NCBI GenBank assembly: GCA_030430715.1
Contig: JAUIJZ010000025.1
Span: 1-35,073, forward strand
Length of the DNA stretch: 35,073 bases
Direction: 5' to 3'
Source: Alphaproteobacteria bacterium
GTDB taxonomy: Bacteria; Pseudomonadota; Alphaproteobacteria; Caulobacterales; Aquidulcibacteraceae
A program made the position numbers and the translations under genes. Under the pieces are notes generated by a model. The model searched no databases. It worked only from the letters and a program-made list of their open reading frames with translations, and had not been told where the DNA came from. Every line of letters starts with the position of its first letter. The first letter of the stretch is position 1. Shown here piece by piece: positions 1 to 11,520 of the stretch.

Positions 1-2
1 GC

Positions 3-296
3 GCCGCCGCCGCGCGCGCGGGCGTAATCTTTACCGATGTCTCGACGTCGCCCGATGCTTTAGCGCGCGCGGGCGTCACGCTCGACGATGTGCGCTTGAA
101 GCTGCATGCCATCACCGCCGATGGCCGCGTGCTGCGCGGCATGCCCGCCGTCGCTTTGGCCTGGGCTGCAACGCCGCCCTTCAAGCTGCTCGGCAAGCTG
201 ACGCAAACGCCGCCTTTCACTTGGATCGGCGCGGGCCTCTATCACATCGCCGCACACACGCTCTGGCATTGGAACCGCGCCTGTGGGCGCTGGTGA
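3..296 (+). CDS. DUF393 (DCC-type thiol-disulfide oxidoreductase-like) protein, 3' part only
   Basis: The reading frame is open from the window edge to a TGA at 294-296, so the N-terminus lies outside. The visible ~97 residues fit the C-terminal half of the DUF393/DCC family: a stretch with F-T-D and L-A-R-A-G, then the pattern 'LHAITADGRVLRG' followed by a hydrophobic helix and a terminal H-x-x-W-N-R. The DCC motif that names the family would be in the missing part. The family is predicted to be thioredoxin-like, but substrates are generally unknown. A GTG at 90 lies in frame but is internal, because conserved sequence continues upstream of it. The assignment rests on pattern recognition of this half only. 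Confidence 0.7.
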   Translation, partial: AAAARAGVIFTDVSTSPDALARAGVTLDDVRLKLHAITADGRVLRGMPAVALAWAATPPFKLLGKLTQTPPFTWIGAGLYHIAAHTLWHWNRACGRW

Positions 297-382
297 GGCG
301 CGGCGGTGTCGTCAGCCCGGAACCCAGGCAGTGAGAAAGCGCGGGCGTTGATCCGCGAATTGGGTGAGATGTAAGCTTAAGT

Positions 383-637
383 ATGAGCGTCGATTTCAGC
401 AGCGCCAAGGCGTGGCGTCGGGCCAAGTTCATGGCCAAGTTTGTCTTCGCCTTATTTGGCATTGTTGGCGCGTTTGCCATCCTGATGAATGCGACTGAAG
501 GGCGGCCCGTTCTGTCGCCGTCATTCATCATCGGCGGTCTTGTAATCTGCCTTTTTTTCCTCGCGCCGTGGCTGCTTTGGTGGGCGTTCTTGCGCTTGTC
601 AGAACTGTCTTTGGGGCCGGTGAAGCGAGACGAGTAG
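383..637 (+). CDS. Small two-helix membrane protein, unknown function
   Basis: An 84-residue protein with two predicted transmembrane segments, roughly residues 22-39 (FVFALFGIVGAFAILM) and 48-68 (FIIGGLVICLFFLAPWLLWW). A short basic N-terminus (RRAKFMAKF) suggests the N-terminus is cytoplasmic, with both ends inside. I do not recognise a family. There is no convincing ribosome binding site before the ATG (GTGAGATG lies ~8-15 bases upstream). It follows the DUF393 gene by 86 bases on the same strand and is followed by a palindromic repeat. The hydrophobic pattern and lack of a better overlapping frame support it as a gene. Confidence 0.55.
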   Translation: MSVDFSSAKAWRRAKFMAKFVFALFGIVGAFAILMNATEGRPVLSPSFIIGGLVICLFFLAPWLLWWAFLRLSELSLGPVKRDE

Positions 638-650
638 ACGTCCGCCCATT

Positions 651-678
651 CCCGGATTGCGCGCAGCGCAAGTCCGGG
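651..678. repeat. Palindromic (REP-like) element
   Basis: CCCGGATTGCGC (651-662) is complemented by GCGCAAGTCCGGG (666-678) with one unpaired G and a three-base loop. This is a GC-rich hairpin lying between the convergent small membrane gene and lysR. Similar palindromes built on CCCGGAnTGCGC are dispersed in many alphaproteobacterial genomes. Whether this is a repeat family here cannot be told from one copy. A second, shorter hairpin follows at 748-762. Confidence 0.5.
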
Positions 679-747
679 GCCACAAGTCTCAGAGGTTTGC
701 GCTCAGGGGCTCCGGGCCCGCAGTCTTGCTGCGTCCCCGAGATGATC

Positions 748-762
748 CGTTTCGGCGAAACG
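748..762. terminator. Short hairpin just past the lysR stop
   Basis: CGTTTC-ggc-GAAACG is a perfect 6-bp stem seven bases beyond the lysR stop codon on the minus strand. There is no T-run after it in either direction, so intrinsic termination is uncertain. It could instead belong to the repeat cluster at 640-730. Confidence 0.3.
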
Positions 763-769
763 CTATAGC

Positions 770-1660
770 CTAAGCCTTCCAGCCTGACGCCTGATCGATC
801 AGGAATTGGCGGAAAGCGGCGATGCGCTTGGAGCGTTTCAGATCGCTCGGATAGATGAAATACACTTCGAAGGAAGGGCCCGGCAGATCGGGCAGCACCT
901 TCACCAGATGCGGGCTTTCGCGCGCCATATAATCCGGCACGCTGGCGATGCCGAAGCCGGATTCCACCGCGCGCAGCATGCCGTAAACGTTGTTGATCTC
1001 CAGGAGCGGCGGACGAGGCTTGGCATCTTCGCGGCCCGCGCGCTGGGCCCAATCCAATTCGCGCATCGGCGTGGGGATGTTGGCCTGATAGGCGATGATG
1101 CGGTGGTTATCGAGATCGTCCACGTGCTTCGGGGCGCCGTGACGTTTGATGTAATCGGCAGACGCATAGAGGCTGACGCTCACTTCAAGCAGCTTGCGCT
1201 GGATGAGATCGGCGTGCGTGGCCGCCCACAGCCGGATGGCGCATTCAGCTTCCAGCTTCAGCAGATCGTATTCGCGGTCATCGAGCAGAACCTGCAAGCG
1301 CGTTTCGGGATAAGCATCGGCGAAATGCGAAAGCCGCGGCGCCAGCCATGTCGAGCCAAACGCCACCGGCGCGGTGACTTTCAGATCGCCGATGACTTTT
1401 TCGCGTGCGTCTTTCAGCGTGGATTCCGCGATCACGGCGGCGCCCGCCATTTCGCGCGTGAACTCCCGCAGCGCCATGCCCGGCCCAGTCAGGAGCAGCC
1501 CGCGCGCGTGGCGCTGGAACAGGGGCACGCCCATGTCGTTTTCCAGCGCCGCGATCTGCCGGCTCACGGATGATTGGCTCACGCCCAGCCGCTCGGCTGC
1601 GGCGGTCAGGCTGCCGGTTTCGGCGGCGAAGTGAAATGTTTTGAGCTTGTCCCAGTCCAC
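770..1660 (-). CDS. LysR-family transcriptional regulator
   Basis: A 296-residue protein, the usual LTTR length. The N-terminal winged HTH runs from about residue 3 to 60 (WDKLKTFHF, SLTAAAERLGVSQSSVSRQIAAL, then PLFQRH and L-T-x-x-G). The rest is the periplasmic-binding-like effector domain (VTAPVAFGSTWLAPRL, later GFGIASVPDYMA). I chose the GTG at 1658-1660 because the family begins 'MDWDKLKTFH' and a GGAG lies ~10 bases upstream. An ATG at 1721-1723 would add 21 unconserved residues and would start inside the palindrome at 1711-1722. It is divergent from mscS, so autoregulation and control of the channel are plausible. The co-inducer is unknown. Confidence 0.9.
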   Translation of the reverse strand: MDWDKLKTFHFAAETGSLTAAAERLGVSQSSVSRQIAALENDMGVPLFQRHARGLLLTGPGMALREFTREMAGAAVIAESTLKDAREKVIGDLKVTAPVAFGSTWLAPRLSHFADAYPETRLQVLLDDREYDLLKLEAECAIRLWAATHADLIQRKLLEVSVSLYASADYIKRHGAPKHVDDLDNHRIIAYQANIPTPMRELDWAQRAGREDAKPRPPLLEINNVYGMLRAVESGFGIASVPDYMARESPHLVKVLPDLPGPSFEVYFIYPSDLKRSKRIAAFRQFLIDQASGWKA

Positions 1661-1710
1661 GGCGCCCGCACTCCGCCCTTTTTCGGCGCCCAAACGGGGG
1701 CGCTGCGCGT

Positions 1711-1722
1711 TGCAATATTGCA
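1711..1722. promoter_or_regulatory. Candidate LysR operator
   Basis: TGCAATATTGCA is a perfect 12-bp palindrome. With the preceding T it fits the T-N11-A pattern of LTTR boxes. It lies midway between the divergent starts of lysR (1660) and mscS (1766). Binding by the adjacent LysR protein is inferred. Confidence 0.45.
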
Positions 1723-1765
1723 TAGCTGTGAAAGCGGGTCGATAGTCGCGGCGCCGGGAGATGGA

Positions 1766-2788
1766 ATGATCGGACAATTTCAGGAACTTACGGCCTTTAC
1801 GCTAGTCCAGCTCGGGGACGTGCGGATCACGATAGGCAGCCTGATCGCCGCCGTGCTGGTGATGGCGGCGTTCATGGTGGTGTCCATGGCCGCCGGCCGG
1901 GCGATCAAGCGCATGCGGCGCAATTCGACCCGCCGGGCGGCAGCCCTTTATCTGGTCGAGAAGATAGTCACCTACGGACTGACCTTCTTCGGCATTGCCG
2001 CGGGCCTTTCCGCGCTAGGTCTCAATCTCGCTTCGATTGCCGTATTCGCGGGCGGGCTTGGCATCGGCATCGGGCTTGGCTTGCAGGGGGTGGTGAAGGA
2101 ATTTTTCTCCGGCCTGGTTCTGATCTTCGATAATGTGATCAATGTCGGCGACTATATCGAGTTGGAGAGCGGGACGCGCGGTGTTGTACATGAGATAGGT
2201 CCGCGCGCGACGCGTGTCCGTAACAACGACAATATCGATATTCTGCTGCCCAATTCGTTTCTGATCGAAAACCAGGTCACCAATTGGACGCTCAAGGGCG
2301 ATACGCGCCGCATCCACATTCCATTTGGCGTCGCTTATGGCGTGGACAAGGAGAAGGTGCGCGATGCCGTGCTGGAGGCGGCGCGCGCGGTGCCGTTCAC
2401 ATTGCCGGAGACTGAAACACGCAAGGCGCAAGTCTGGCTGACGAGCTTTGGCGATTCCTCGCTGAATTTCGAGCTGCTCGTTTGGCCAACGCTTGACGCT
2501 GTCAAACGTCCGCGCGCCATGGAAGCGGCCTATACCTGGGCGATTGACGACGCGCTGCGCAAGGCGGGCATAGAGATCCCGTTCCCGCAACGCGACATCA
2601 GATTGCGAGGCTTCTTTGGTCACGAGGGTGAGGACGCTTTGACTGCACTGCGTCTGGAGCGTCCCACGCCGGCGCCGGAAGAAGCGCCCGTCGTGTCCAG
2701 CACCAACGATGCGGCGGAAGATTTGATGCAGCCGGCGGAAGAGCCCGAAGCGCTTGAGGCGGAAACGGACGACAACAAGGAGAGCTAA
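1766..2788 (+). CDS. MscS-family small-conductance mechanosensitive channel
   Basis: A 340-residue inner-membrane protein. Two hydrophobic helices in the first ~110 residues precede the pore-lining TM3 signature (FAGGLGIGIGLGLQGVVKEFFSGLVLIFDN). The beta domain follows, with the typical GDYIELES, G-x-V-x-E-I and R-x-R-x-x-D patterns, then an alpha/beta C-domain ending in E-I-P-F-P-Q-R-D. A ~55-residue acidic tail (rich in E, A and P) is extra. MscS channels open under membrane tension and release solutes during hypo-osmotic shock. The start at 1766 has GGAG at 1757-1760. An upstream in-frame extension overlaps lysR and is not conserved. The stop overlaps that of the convergent CcdC-like gene. 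Confidence 0.92.
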   Translation: MIGQFQELTAFTLVQLGDVRITIGSLIAAVLVMAAFMVVSMAAGRAIKRMRRNSTRRAAALYLVEKIVTYGLTFFGIAAGLSALGLNLASIAVFAGGLGIGIGLGLQGVVKEFFSGLVLIFDNVINVGDYIELESGTRGVVHEIGPRATRVRNNDNIDILLPNSFLIENQVTNWTLKGDTRRIHIPFGVAYGVDKEKVRDAVLEAARAVPFTLPETETRKAQVWLTSFGDSSLNFELLVWPTLDAVKRPRAMEAAYTWAIDDALRKAGIEIPFPQRDIRLRGFFGHEGEDALTALRLERPTPAPEEAPVVSSTNDAAEDLMQPAEEPEALEAETDDNKES

Positions 2789-2793
2789 CTCTC
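2780..2793. terminator. Inverted repeat spanning two convergent stop codons
   Basis: GAGAG-CTAA-CTCTC contains the mscS TAA and the CcdC-like TAG. Each arm encodes the final Glu-Ser of its protein. The 5-bp stem is too weak alone for confident termination, and there is no T-run. Confidence 0.3.
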
Positions 2794-3315
2794 ACCCGGT
2801 CCCTCGGACATGTTTGTCCGCGCATGCGTGAGCAGCCGCTTGGCGCGCAGATACATCTCAATGCGCGCGACGATGAACATGGCCACGACCAGCATGAGTG
2901 GAGCGTCGGTGATCACGGTTAGGCTGATGTGCCAAGGTTGCGCCTCTTCGGTCAGCGCGTAACGGGCGGCCATGCGCGCCGCCAGTAATCCCAGCAGGAC
3001 AAGCATCGCCCAGGGCGAAGCCGATTGGCTGACCGCGTGCGTTTCCGGGTCGACGCTGATGCGCATCATCTTGCCGCGATACCAGCCGATCACGGCGCCG
3101 ATCAAAGCCGCGCCGATCAGCCAGGGGGCGTCGCTTAGCGTTGGCTGCGTCTGCCACAGCACCAGCGCGGCGACCAGGATGAGCAGCGCCGGCACGATCC
3201 ACAATTGCTCGACCTTGAGCGGGCGCGCGCGGGTCATGCGGCGCATGCGCCACACCATGATCAACAGCACGACGAACGCGGCGATGCCGAATTGAAGCGG
3301 GGTCGCGTGCGTCAT
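2785..3315 (-). CDS. CcdC-like (DUF1453) integral membrane protein
   Basis: A 176-residue protein with about five hydrophobic segments: near 8-21, 39-54, 64-78, 102-113 and 132-150. Layout and motifs (a basic RMRRMTRARPLK loop, GAVIGWYRGKMMRI, then a C-terminal helix with basic tail) resemble CcdC/DUF1453 proteins. Some of these are linked by name to cytochrome c biogenesis, though their role is not settled. It lies 20 bases after trxB on the same strand, with GGGGG before the ATG, so the two are probably co-transcribed. This fits a redox context. The last codons overlap mscS by 3 bases in a small inverted repeat. Confidence 0.7.
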   Translation of the reverse strand: MTHATPLQFGIAAFVVLLIMVWRMRRMTRARPLKVEQLWIVPALLILVAALVLWQTQPTLSDAPWLIGAALIGAVIGWYRGKMMRISVDPETHAVSQSASPWAMLVLLGLLAARMAARYALTEEAQPWHISLTVITDAPLMLVVAMFIVARIEMYLRAKRLLTHARTNMSEGPGES

Positions 3316-3335
3316 CGATCGCCCCCGGCAGCGTC

Positions 3336-4415
<1,080 letters not shown>

Positions 4416-4448
4416 TTATGCTAGCCTGCTGTGTGCGGAAGGCGACAG

Positions 4449-4808
4449 GTGGGCGAAAGAAAAAAAATCCTTGTTGTTGAGGACGATGTGCTGATCGCCA
4501 TGGAGCTCGGCGAGCGCCTGGAGGAGCTTGGCTATGAGGTGCTGGGCCCGGCGCATACGCTGGATCAGGCCGAGGCGGCCATATCCGCGCAGCGCCCGGA
4601 CGCCGCTTTGCTCGACGCCAACCTGAACGGGGTCTCCAGCGTAGCTCTGGGGGCAAAGCTGGCGGCTGACGGCGTGCCGGTGTCCTTCTGTACTGGCTAT
4701 GACGCCATCAAAGGATTACCCGAGGGGCTGGCGAAGGCGCCCGTGCTGACCAAACCCATTTCCGATGCGACCTTATCGACGGTGCTGACGCAGATGCTGG
4801 GCGGCTAA
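4449..4808 (+). CDS. Stand-alone response-regulator receiver domain protein
   Basis: A 119-residue protein made only of a CheY-like receiver domain. Acidic pair D12-D13, phospho-acceptor D56 (LLDANL), switch residue T82 (FCTGY) and K102 (LTKPI) are all present. No output domain follows, so it should act through protein contact or as a phosphorelay intermediate. I chose GTG 4449 because AAGG lies 6 bases upstream and the domain begins at once. GTG 4431 would add six residues. No kinase is adjacent, so its partner is unknown. It is divergent from trxB. A GGCGGCG/CGCCGCC hairpin (4809-4838) follows the stop. Confidence 0.9.
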   Translation: MGERKKILVVEDDVLIAMELGERLEELGYEVLGPAHTLDQAEAAISAQRPDAALLDANLNGVSSVALGAKLAADGVPVSFCTGYDAIKGLPEGLAKAPVLTKPISDATLSTVLTQMLGG

Positions 4809-4838
4809 GGCGGCGTCTTGGCGGCCGCTTGCGCCGCC
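4809..4838 (+). terminator. GC-rich hairpin after the receiver gene
   Basis: GGCGGCG (4809-4815) pairs with CGCCGCC (4832-4838). The loop itself contains the 8-bp palindrome GCGGCCGC (4821-4828). No T-run follows, so it is only a possible terminator separating this gene from the ars operon. Confidence 0.35.
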
Positions 4839-4862
4839 CAATAATTCGATGATACTGGAAAT

Positions 4863-5198
4863 GTGGAAACAAAAAGCCCCGACGCGGTCTCCGCCCTCGG
4901 CGCCTTGGCGCACGAGCATCGTCTCGCAATCTATCGCCTGCTGGTGCAGGCGGGCCCGGAAGGACGCGCGGCTGGCGTCATCGCCGACGCGCTTGGCGTG
5001 CCGGCCTCGTCGCTCTCGTTTCACCTCGCGCATCTCACGCGCGCCGGCTTGATCCTCCAGCGCCGTGAAAGCCGTTCGCTGATCTATTCGGCCGATTTCG
5101 GCGCGATGAATGCGCTGGTCGGCTTCCTCACTGAAAATTGCTGCGGCGGAGCATCCTGCGCGCCTGCCGCGGCGCCCAAGAAAAGGAAAGCGTCATGA
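4863..5198 (+). CDS. arsR: ArsR-family arsenic-responsive repressor
   Basis: A 111-residue winged-helix repressor. The recognition region (GVIADALGVPASSLSFHLAHLTRAGLI, ~38-64) and wing (RRESRSLIYS) match ArsR. Near the C-terminus the cluster E-N-C93-C94-G-G-x-x-C99 supplies three cysteines suitable for binding As(III). This placement is typical of ArsR types with a C-terminal site rather than the CVC site in the alpha-3 helix. Binding arsenite should release DNA. The start is GTG 4863, with a weak GGAA upstream. The stop overlaps the arsC start (ATGA at 5195-5198), so the three genes form an operon it most likely controls. I could not see a clear operator dyad in the ~55 bases before it. Confidence 0.93.
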   Translation: METKSPDAVSALGALAHEHRLAIYRLLVQAGPEGRAAGVIADALGVPASSLSFHLAHLTRAGLILQRRESRSLIYSADFGAMNALVGFLTENCCGGASCAPAAAPKKRKAS

Positions 5199-5716
5199 GC
5201 ACGAGCGGCCGGCCGTACACGGTCTTGTTTCTGTGCACGGGCAATTCCGCACGTTCGATCTTGGCTGAAGCCATTCTCAATCGCGTTGGCGCCGGCAAAT
5301 TCCGCGCGTATTCGGCGGGCTCCCAGCCGAAAGGCGAGGTGAACCCGCACGCGCTGCATTTGCTGGAGCAGCTCAATCACAAGATTGGCGATCTCCGTTC
5401 AAAAAGCTGGAACGAGTTTGCGCAGCCCGGCCCTGCGCTCGATTTCGTCTTCACTGTTTGCGACAATGCGGCCGGTGAAGTCTGCCCGATCTGGCCCGGC
5501 CAGCCGATGACGGCGCATTGGGGCGTGCCGGACCCGGCGGCGGCGACAGGCAGCGATGCGGAAATCGCGCAGGCGTTCGCGGATGCCTATGGGCGTTTGA
5601 GCAATCGCATCTCCGCATTTGTGAATTTGCCATTCGCTGCGCTCGATAAGTTGAGCTTACAGAGGCGCGTCGATGAGATCGGGCGCGGCGGCGCGGATGT
5701 CGCGCGCAGCACATGA
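5195..5716 (+). CDS. arsC: Arsenate reductase, thioredoxin-coupled LMW-phosphatase type
   Basis: A 173-residue protein of the low-molecular-weight tyrosine-phosphatase fold. It reduces arsenate to arsenite. The P-loop is C14-TGNSA-R20-S, and the second and third redox cysteines are C89 and C96 (VCDNAAGEVC), spaced as in the Staphylococcus pI258 type. The acid residue is D113 in V-P-D-P. This class is regenerated by thioredoxin, and trxB lies ~0.9 kb away. The ATG overlaps the arsR stop (ATGA), and its own stop overlaps the aqpS start (ATGA at 5713-5716), which implies translational coupling. About 30 residues extend beyond the usual family end. Confidence 0.95.
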   Translation: MSTSGRPYTVLFLCTGNSARSILAEAILNRVGAGKFRAYSAGSQPKGEVNPHALHLLEQLNHKIGDLRSKSWNEFAQPGPALDFVFTVCDNAAGEVCPIWPGQPMTAHWGVPDPAAATGSDAEIAQAFADAYGRLSNRISAFVNLPFAALDKLSLQRRVDEIGRGGADVARST

Positions 5717-6429
5717 GCATTACGATGCCGCGCAGGCTTGCCGCCGAATTCGCGGGCTCTCTTTTCCTGACCGCCGTTGTGATCGGTTCTGGCGTGATGG
5801 GCGCGCGTCTGAGCGAAGATATCGCTATTGCTTTACTCGGCAATACGCTGGCGACGGCTGCCATTCTCTACGTGCTGATCACGGCCTTGGGGCCAGTGTC
5901 CGGCGCGCATTTCAATCCCGCTGTGACGCTGGCCTTCGCGCTGCGCCGAGAGATCGGGGTGCGTGAAGCCGTGCTGTTTATGGGCGTGCAAAGCGTGGGC
6001 TGCGTAGTGGGTGCAATGTTGGCGCACGCCTTGTTTGAATTGCCGTTGATCCAATTGGGCGGCGCGGTACGTGCAGGGCCGGCGCAAATGCTTTCCGAGG
6101 GCGCGGCGGCGTTCGCGCTGGTCGCGTGCATCCTGTTGGTGCTCCGCGCTAAGCCCGAAGCTGTAGCGCCCGCCGTCGCACTGACAATCGCAGCCGGCTA
6201 TTGGTGGACAAGTTCGACCTCGTTCGCCAATCCGGCCATCACCATAGCGCGTAGCTTGAGCGACACCTTCGCCGGCATCCGTCCGCAGGACGCTCCGGCT
6301 TTCATTCTCGCGCAATTCATCGGCGCGGTATTCGCTACGCTGTCGTGCGCGTGGCTCTATCGCGCGCGCGCCGCCCAGGCGGAGAGCACCGAAGCGGCGG
6401 CGCGATCCGTCTCCAACAGCGGCGGATAG
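5713..6429 (+). CDS. aqpS: MIP-family aquaglyceroporin, AqpS-like arsenite channel
   Basis: A 238-residue, six-helix major intrinsic protein. Both half-helix motifs are present: NPA at 68-70 (HFNPAVT) and NPA at 173-175 (FANPAIT). The arginine that usually follows the second NPA is an isoleucine, so the selectivity filter should be wide and neutral, as expected for a metalloid channel. In Sinorhizobium meliloti, AqpS in an ars operon lets arsenite made by ArsC leave the cell down its gradient. The arsR-arsC-aqpS order here, with no ArsB or Acr3 pump in the window, suggests the same route. The last 73 bases overlap the convergent ELM1-family gene. Confidence 0.9.
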   Translation: MSITMPRRLAAEFAGSLFLTAVVIGSGVMGARLSEDIAIALLGNTLATAAILYVLITALGPVSGAHFNPAVTLAFALRREIGVREAVLFMGVQSVGCVVGAMLAHALFELPLIQLGGAVRAGPAQMLSEGAAAFALVACILLVLRAKPEAVAPAVALTIAAGYWWTSSTSFANPAITIARSLSDTFAGIRPQDAPAFILAQFIGAVFATLSCAWLYRARAAQAESTEAAARSVSNSGG

Positions 6430-7355
6430 GACCAGGTTTCCAGCTTGCCATTGAAGGGCCGGGCGCAGCCGCGCCGGGCCAGGCTTTGATGAAAGCGCTC
6501 AAGCTTTCCCGCTGATCCGTCGACGGCGAGTATGTGGATCGGCTTTGCCGTGGCCGCGGCTTCGGTGGCCATATTCACGCTGTCGGCGGTGACGAAGATG
6601 TGGTCGGCCGCGCCAAGCATGGCGAAATATGGATTGGCGCCTTCGCCTTCGTAGAAAAGCGCGCAGTGCGGCGCGAGCCAGGTGCGCAATTGGAGTTTCG
6701 CCGCTTCGCTCGTGCGCCGCGAAACTGTGACCATCAACGTGCCGCCAGTCTGGCCCTGCACTGCGACAAGCGCGTCGGCGATGGCGCGCGCGCGCTTGGC
6801 GGAAATGTCCTGCCGTTTGGATTTGCCGCCGATCAGAACGGCGAAGCGTGGTTGCGCCATGTCTTCCAGCGGGGCTGGATAATCGAGCACGGCTTCGTCG
6901 ATCCGCTCGGGCGTGATCCGATGACAAGCGCCGACGATGGGCAGCACGTTCGCGCCTTCCAGCCCGTCATGAATGGGCGGGATCACGACATCGAATTCGC
7001 GCGGATTAATGCGCGGGTCTTGCAATTGCGCGACGAACGTCTTGCCGCTCGACCAGCTGCGCACGCCGAGCGAGAAGGGGATCGAAGCGCGTCCACACCC
7101 GATCCAGATGTCGGGCCATGGCGGCGTCAGCAAATCCGAGCCCACTGTGAGCGCCTGGCGCGGCGCGGGTGTGAACCCTGCGGGCAGCCAGCGCCAGGGC
7201 GTGCGTATTTGCACCCGCTTGGTCGTAAGCTGAATCGGAGCGCGGCGGCCGATGGCCTCGGCTAGGCCGAGGGCCTGGTTTTCAATGCCGGCGCGGCCGT
7301 CGCTGACAGCCCATACGGTGAGAGGCTCGGCAGGCTGGAAACCGGCGGATTTCAT
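6357..7355 (-). CDS. ELM1/DUF1022-family protein (mitochondrial fission ELM1-like)
   Basis: A 332-residue soluble protein. Features of the family: an N-terminal VWAVSDGRAGIENQALGLAEA, the middle GCGRASIP and QLQDPR patterns, LIGGKSKR near the centre, and the C-terminal FVTADSVNMATEAAATAKPIHIL segment. The fold resembles glycosyltransferase GT-B. Plant ELM1 recruits a dynamin to mitochondria, but the bacterial role is unknown. It lies 22 bases after greA on the same strand and is probably in the carB-greA transcript. The 3' end overlaps aqpS by 73 bases on the opposite strand. Confidence 0.87.
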   Translation of the reverse strand: MKSAGFQPAEPLTVWAVSDGRAGIENQALGLAEAIGRRAPIQLTTKRVQIRTPWRWLPAGFTPAPRQALTVGSDLLTPPWPDIWIGCGRASIPFSLGVRSWSSGKTFVAQLQDPRINPREFDVVIPPIHDGLEGANVLPIVGACHRITPERIDEAVLDYPAPLEDMAQPRFAVLIGGKSKRQDISAKRARAIADALVAVQGQTGGTLMVTVSRRTSEAAKLQLRTWLAPHCALFYEGEGANPYFAMLGAADHIFVTADSVNMATEAAATAKPIHILAVDGSAGKLERFHQSLARRGCARPFNGKLETWSYPPLLETDRAAASVLSAWAARAR

Positions 7356-7377
7356 GGCGCCAGCCCCCGCCTGACGG

Positions 7378-7851
7378 TCAGAGGAATTTCACCTTGACGA
7401 TCTCGTAGGATTTCGCGCCGCCCGGCGCCATCACCTCAACGACATCGCCTTCTTCCTTGCCGATCAGCGCGCGCGCGATAGGCGAAGTGATGGAGATTTT
7501 TCCGGCGCTCACGTCGGACTCATCCTCACCGACGATCTTGTACTTTGATTTTTCACCAGAATCTTCGTCGATCAGATCGACCGTGGCGCCAAACTTGACC
7601 TGTGTGCCGGACAGCTTGGACACATCGATGATCTGGGCGCGGGCAATCTTGTCCTCGATCTCGGCCACACGCGTTTCGATGAACGCCTGACGCTCCTTGG
7701 CGGCGTGATATTCCGCGTTCTCGGAAAGATCGCCATGGGCGCGCGCCTCCGCGATCGCCTGGATCACGGTCGGGCGTTCCTGGGTCTTAAGACGCTTAAG
7801 TTCTGCGTCGAGGGCCTGATAACCCTCGGCGGTCATTGGTATTTTTTCCAT
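7378..7851 (-). CDS. greA: Transcription elongation factor GreA
   Basis: A 157-residue protein of normal length. GreA rescues backtracked RNA polymerase by stimulating cleavage of the nascent RNA. The N-terminal coiled coil carries the tip motif [15 protein letters not shown] with the acidic residues that act in the secondary channel. The C-terminal FKBP-like domain includes [16 protein letters not shown]. The start [14 protein letters not shown] matches the family. An internal ATG five codons later is also possible. It lies 57 bases after carB, an order common in alphaproteobacteria, and 22 bases before the ELM1-family gene. Confidence 0.97.
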   Translation of the reverse strand: MEKIPMTAEGYQALDAELKRLKTQERPTVIQAIAEARAHGDLSENAEYHAAKERQAFIETRVAEIEDKIARAQIIDVSKLSGTQVKFGATVDLIDEDSGEKSKYKIVGEDESDVSAGKISITSPIARALIGKEEGDVVEVMAPGGAKSYEIVKVKFL

Positions 7852-7908
7852 GGGATCTGCAAAAATTCCGTCTGGGGAGGAGAAAGGTGTACCCGCGCCG
7901 ACTAAGCG

Positions 7909-11214
<3,306 letters not shown>

Positions 11215-11520
11215 GCTTCTCCGCCCGCTTCGCGCGGCTCTGGAATCGATCCTTTCGGGATCGCGCGTCATTACTGGAAGGGGCGGGGCCGGACAACCCT
11301 TCCCGTCTGCGGCAGGCTGGCCATTGGGCCGAGGGCGGGGCTGAATCGGGGCCGCCGGCAGCGCGCTCTGGCGCCTCTTGAGCGCGGAGGGCCCAAAACG
11401 AAGCGCAAATTTTCCGTTTCCGCATATGGCTAACGGCCCGGTTACCACCTTCCCAAATCGGAAATTAAGCCCCTTCGAGTATGCCTGACAGCTTCCGAAG
11501 GTCCGGTTTTGAGGCGGAAA
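11215..11520. promoter_or_regulatory. 306-bp divergent intergenic region, carB / tadG-like
   Basis: It must hold the promoters of both divergent genes. The carB side is GC-rich with a small hairpin (CGATCC-tttcg-GGATCG, 11247-11263). The tadG side has an AT-richer patch around 11430-11470 with GGTTACC. I could not assign -35/-10 boxes with confidence and saw no known riboswitch. Confidence 0.4.

Noticed and set aside
1574-1765. Upstream extension of mscS
   Set aside because: It overlaps lysR and its palindrome. The conserved protein starts at 1766 with its own GGAG.
1661-1777. Longer LysR starts at 1723 or 1777
   Set aside because: The added residues are not conserved, and the family begins at the 'DWDKLKTFH' segment.
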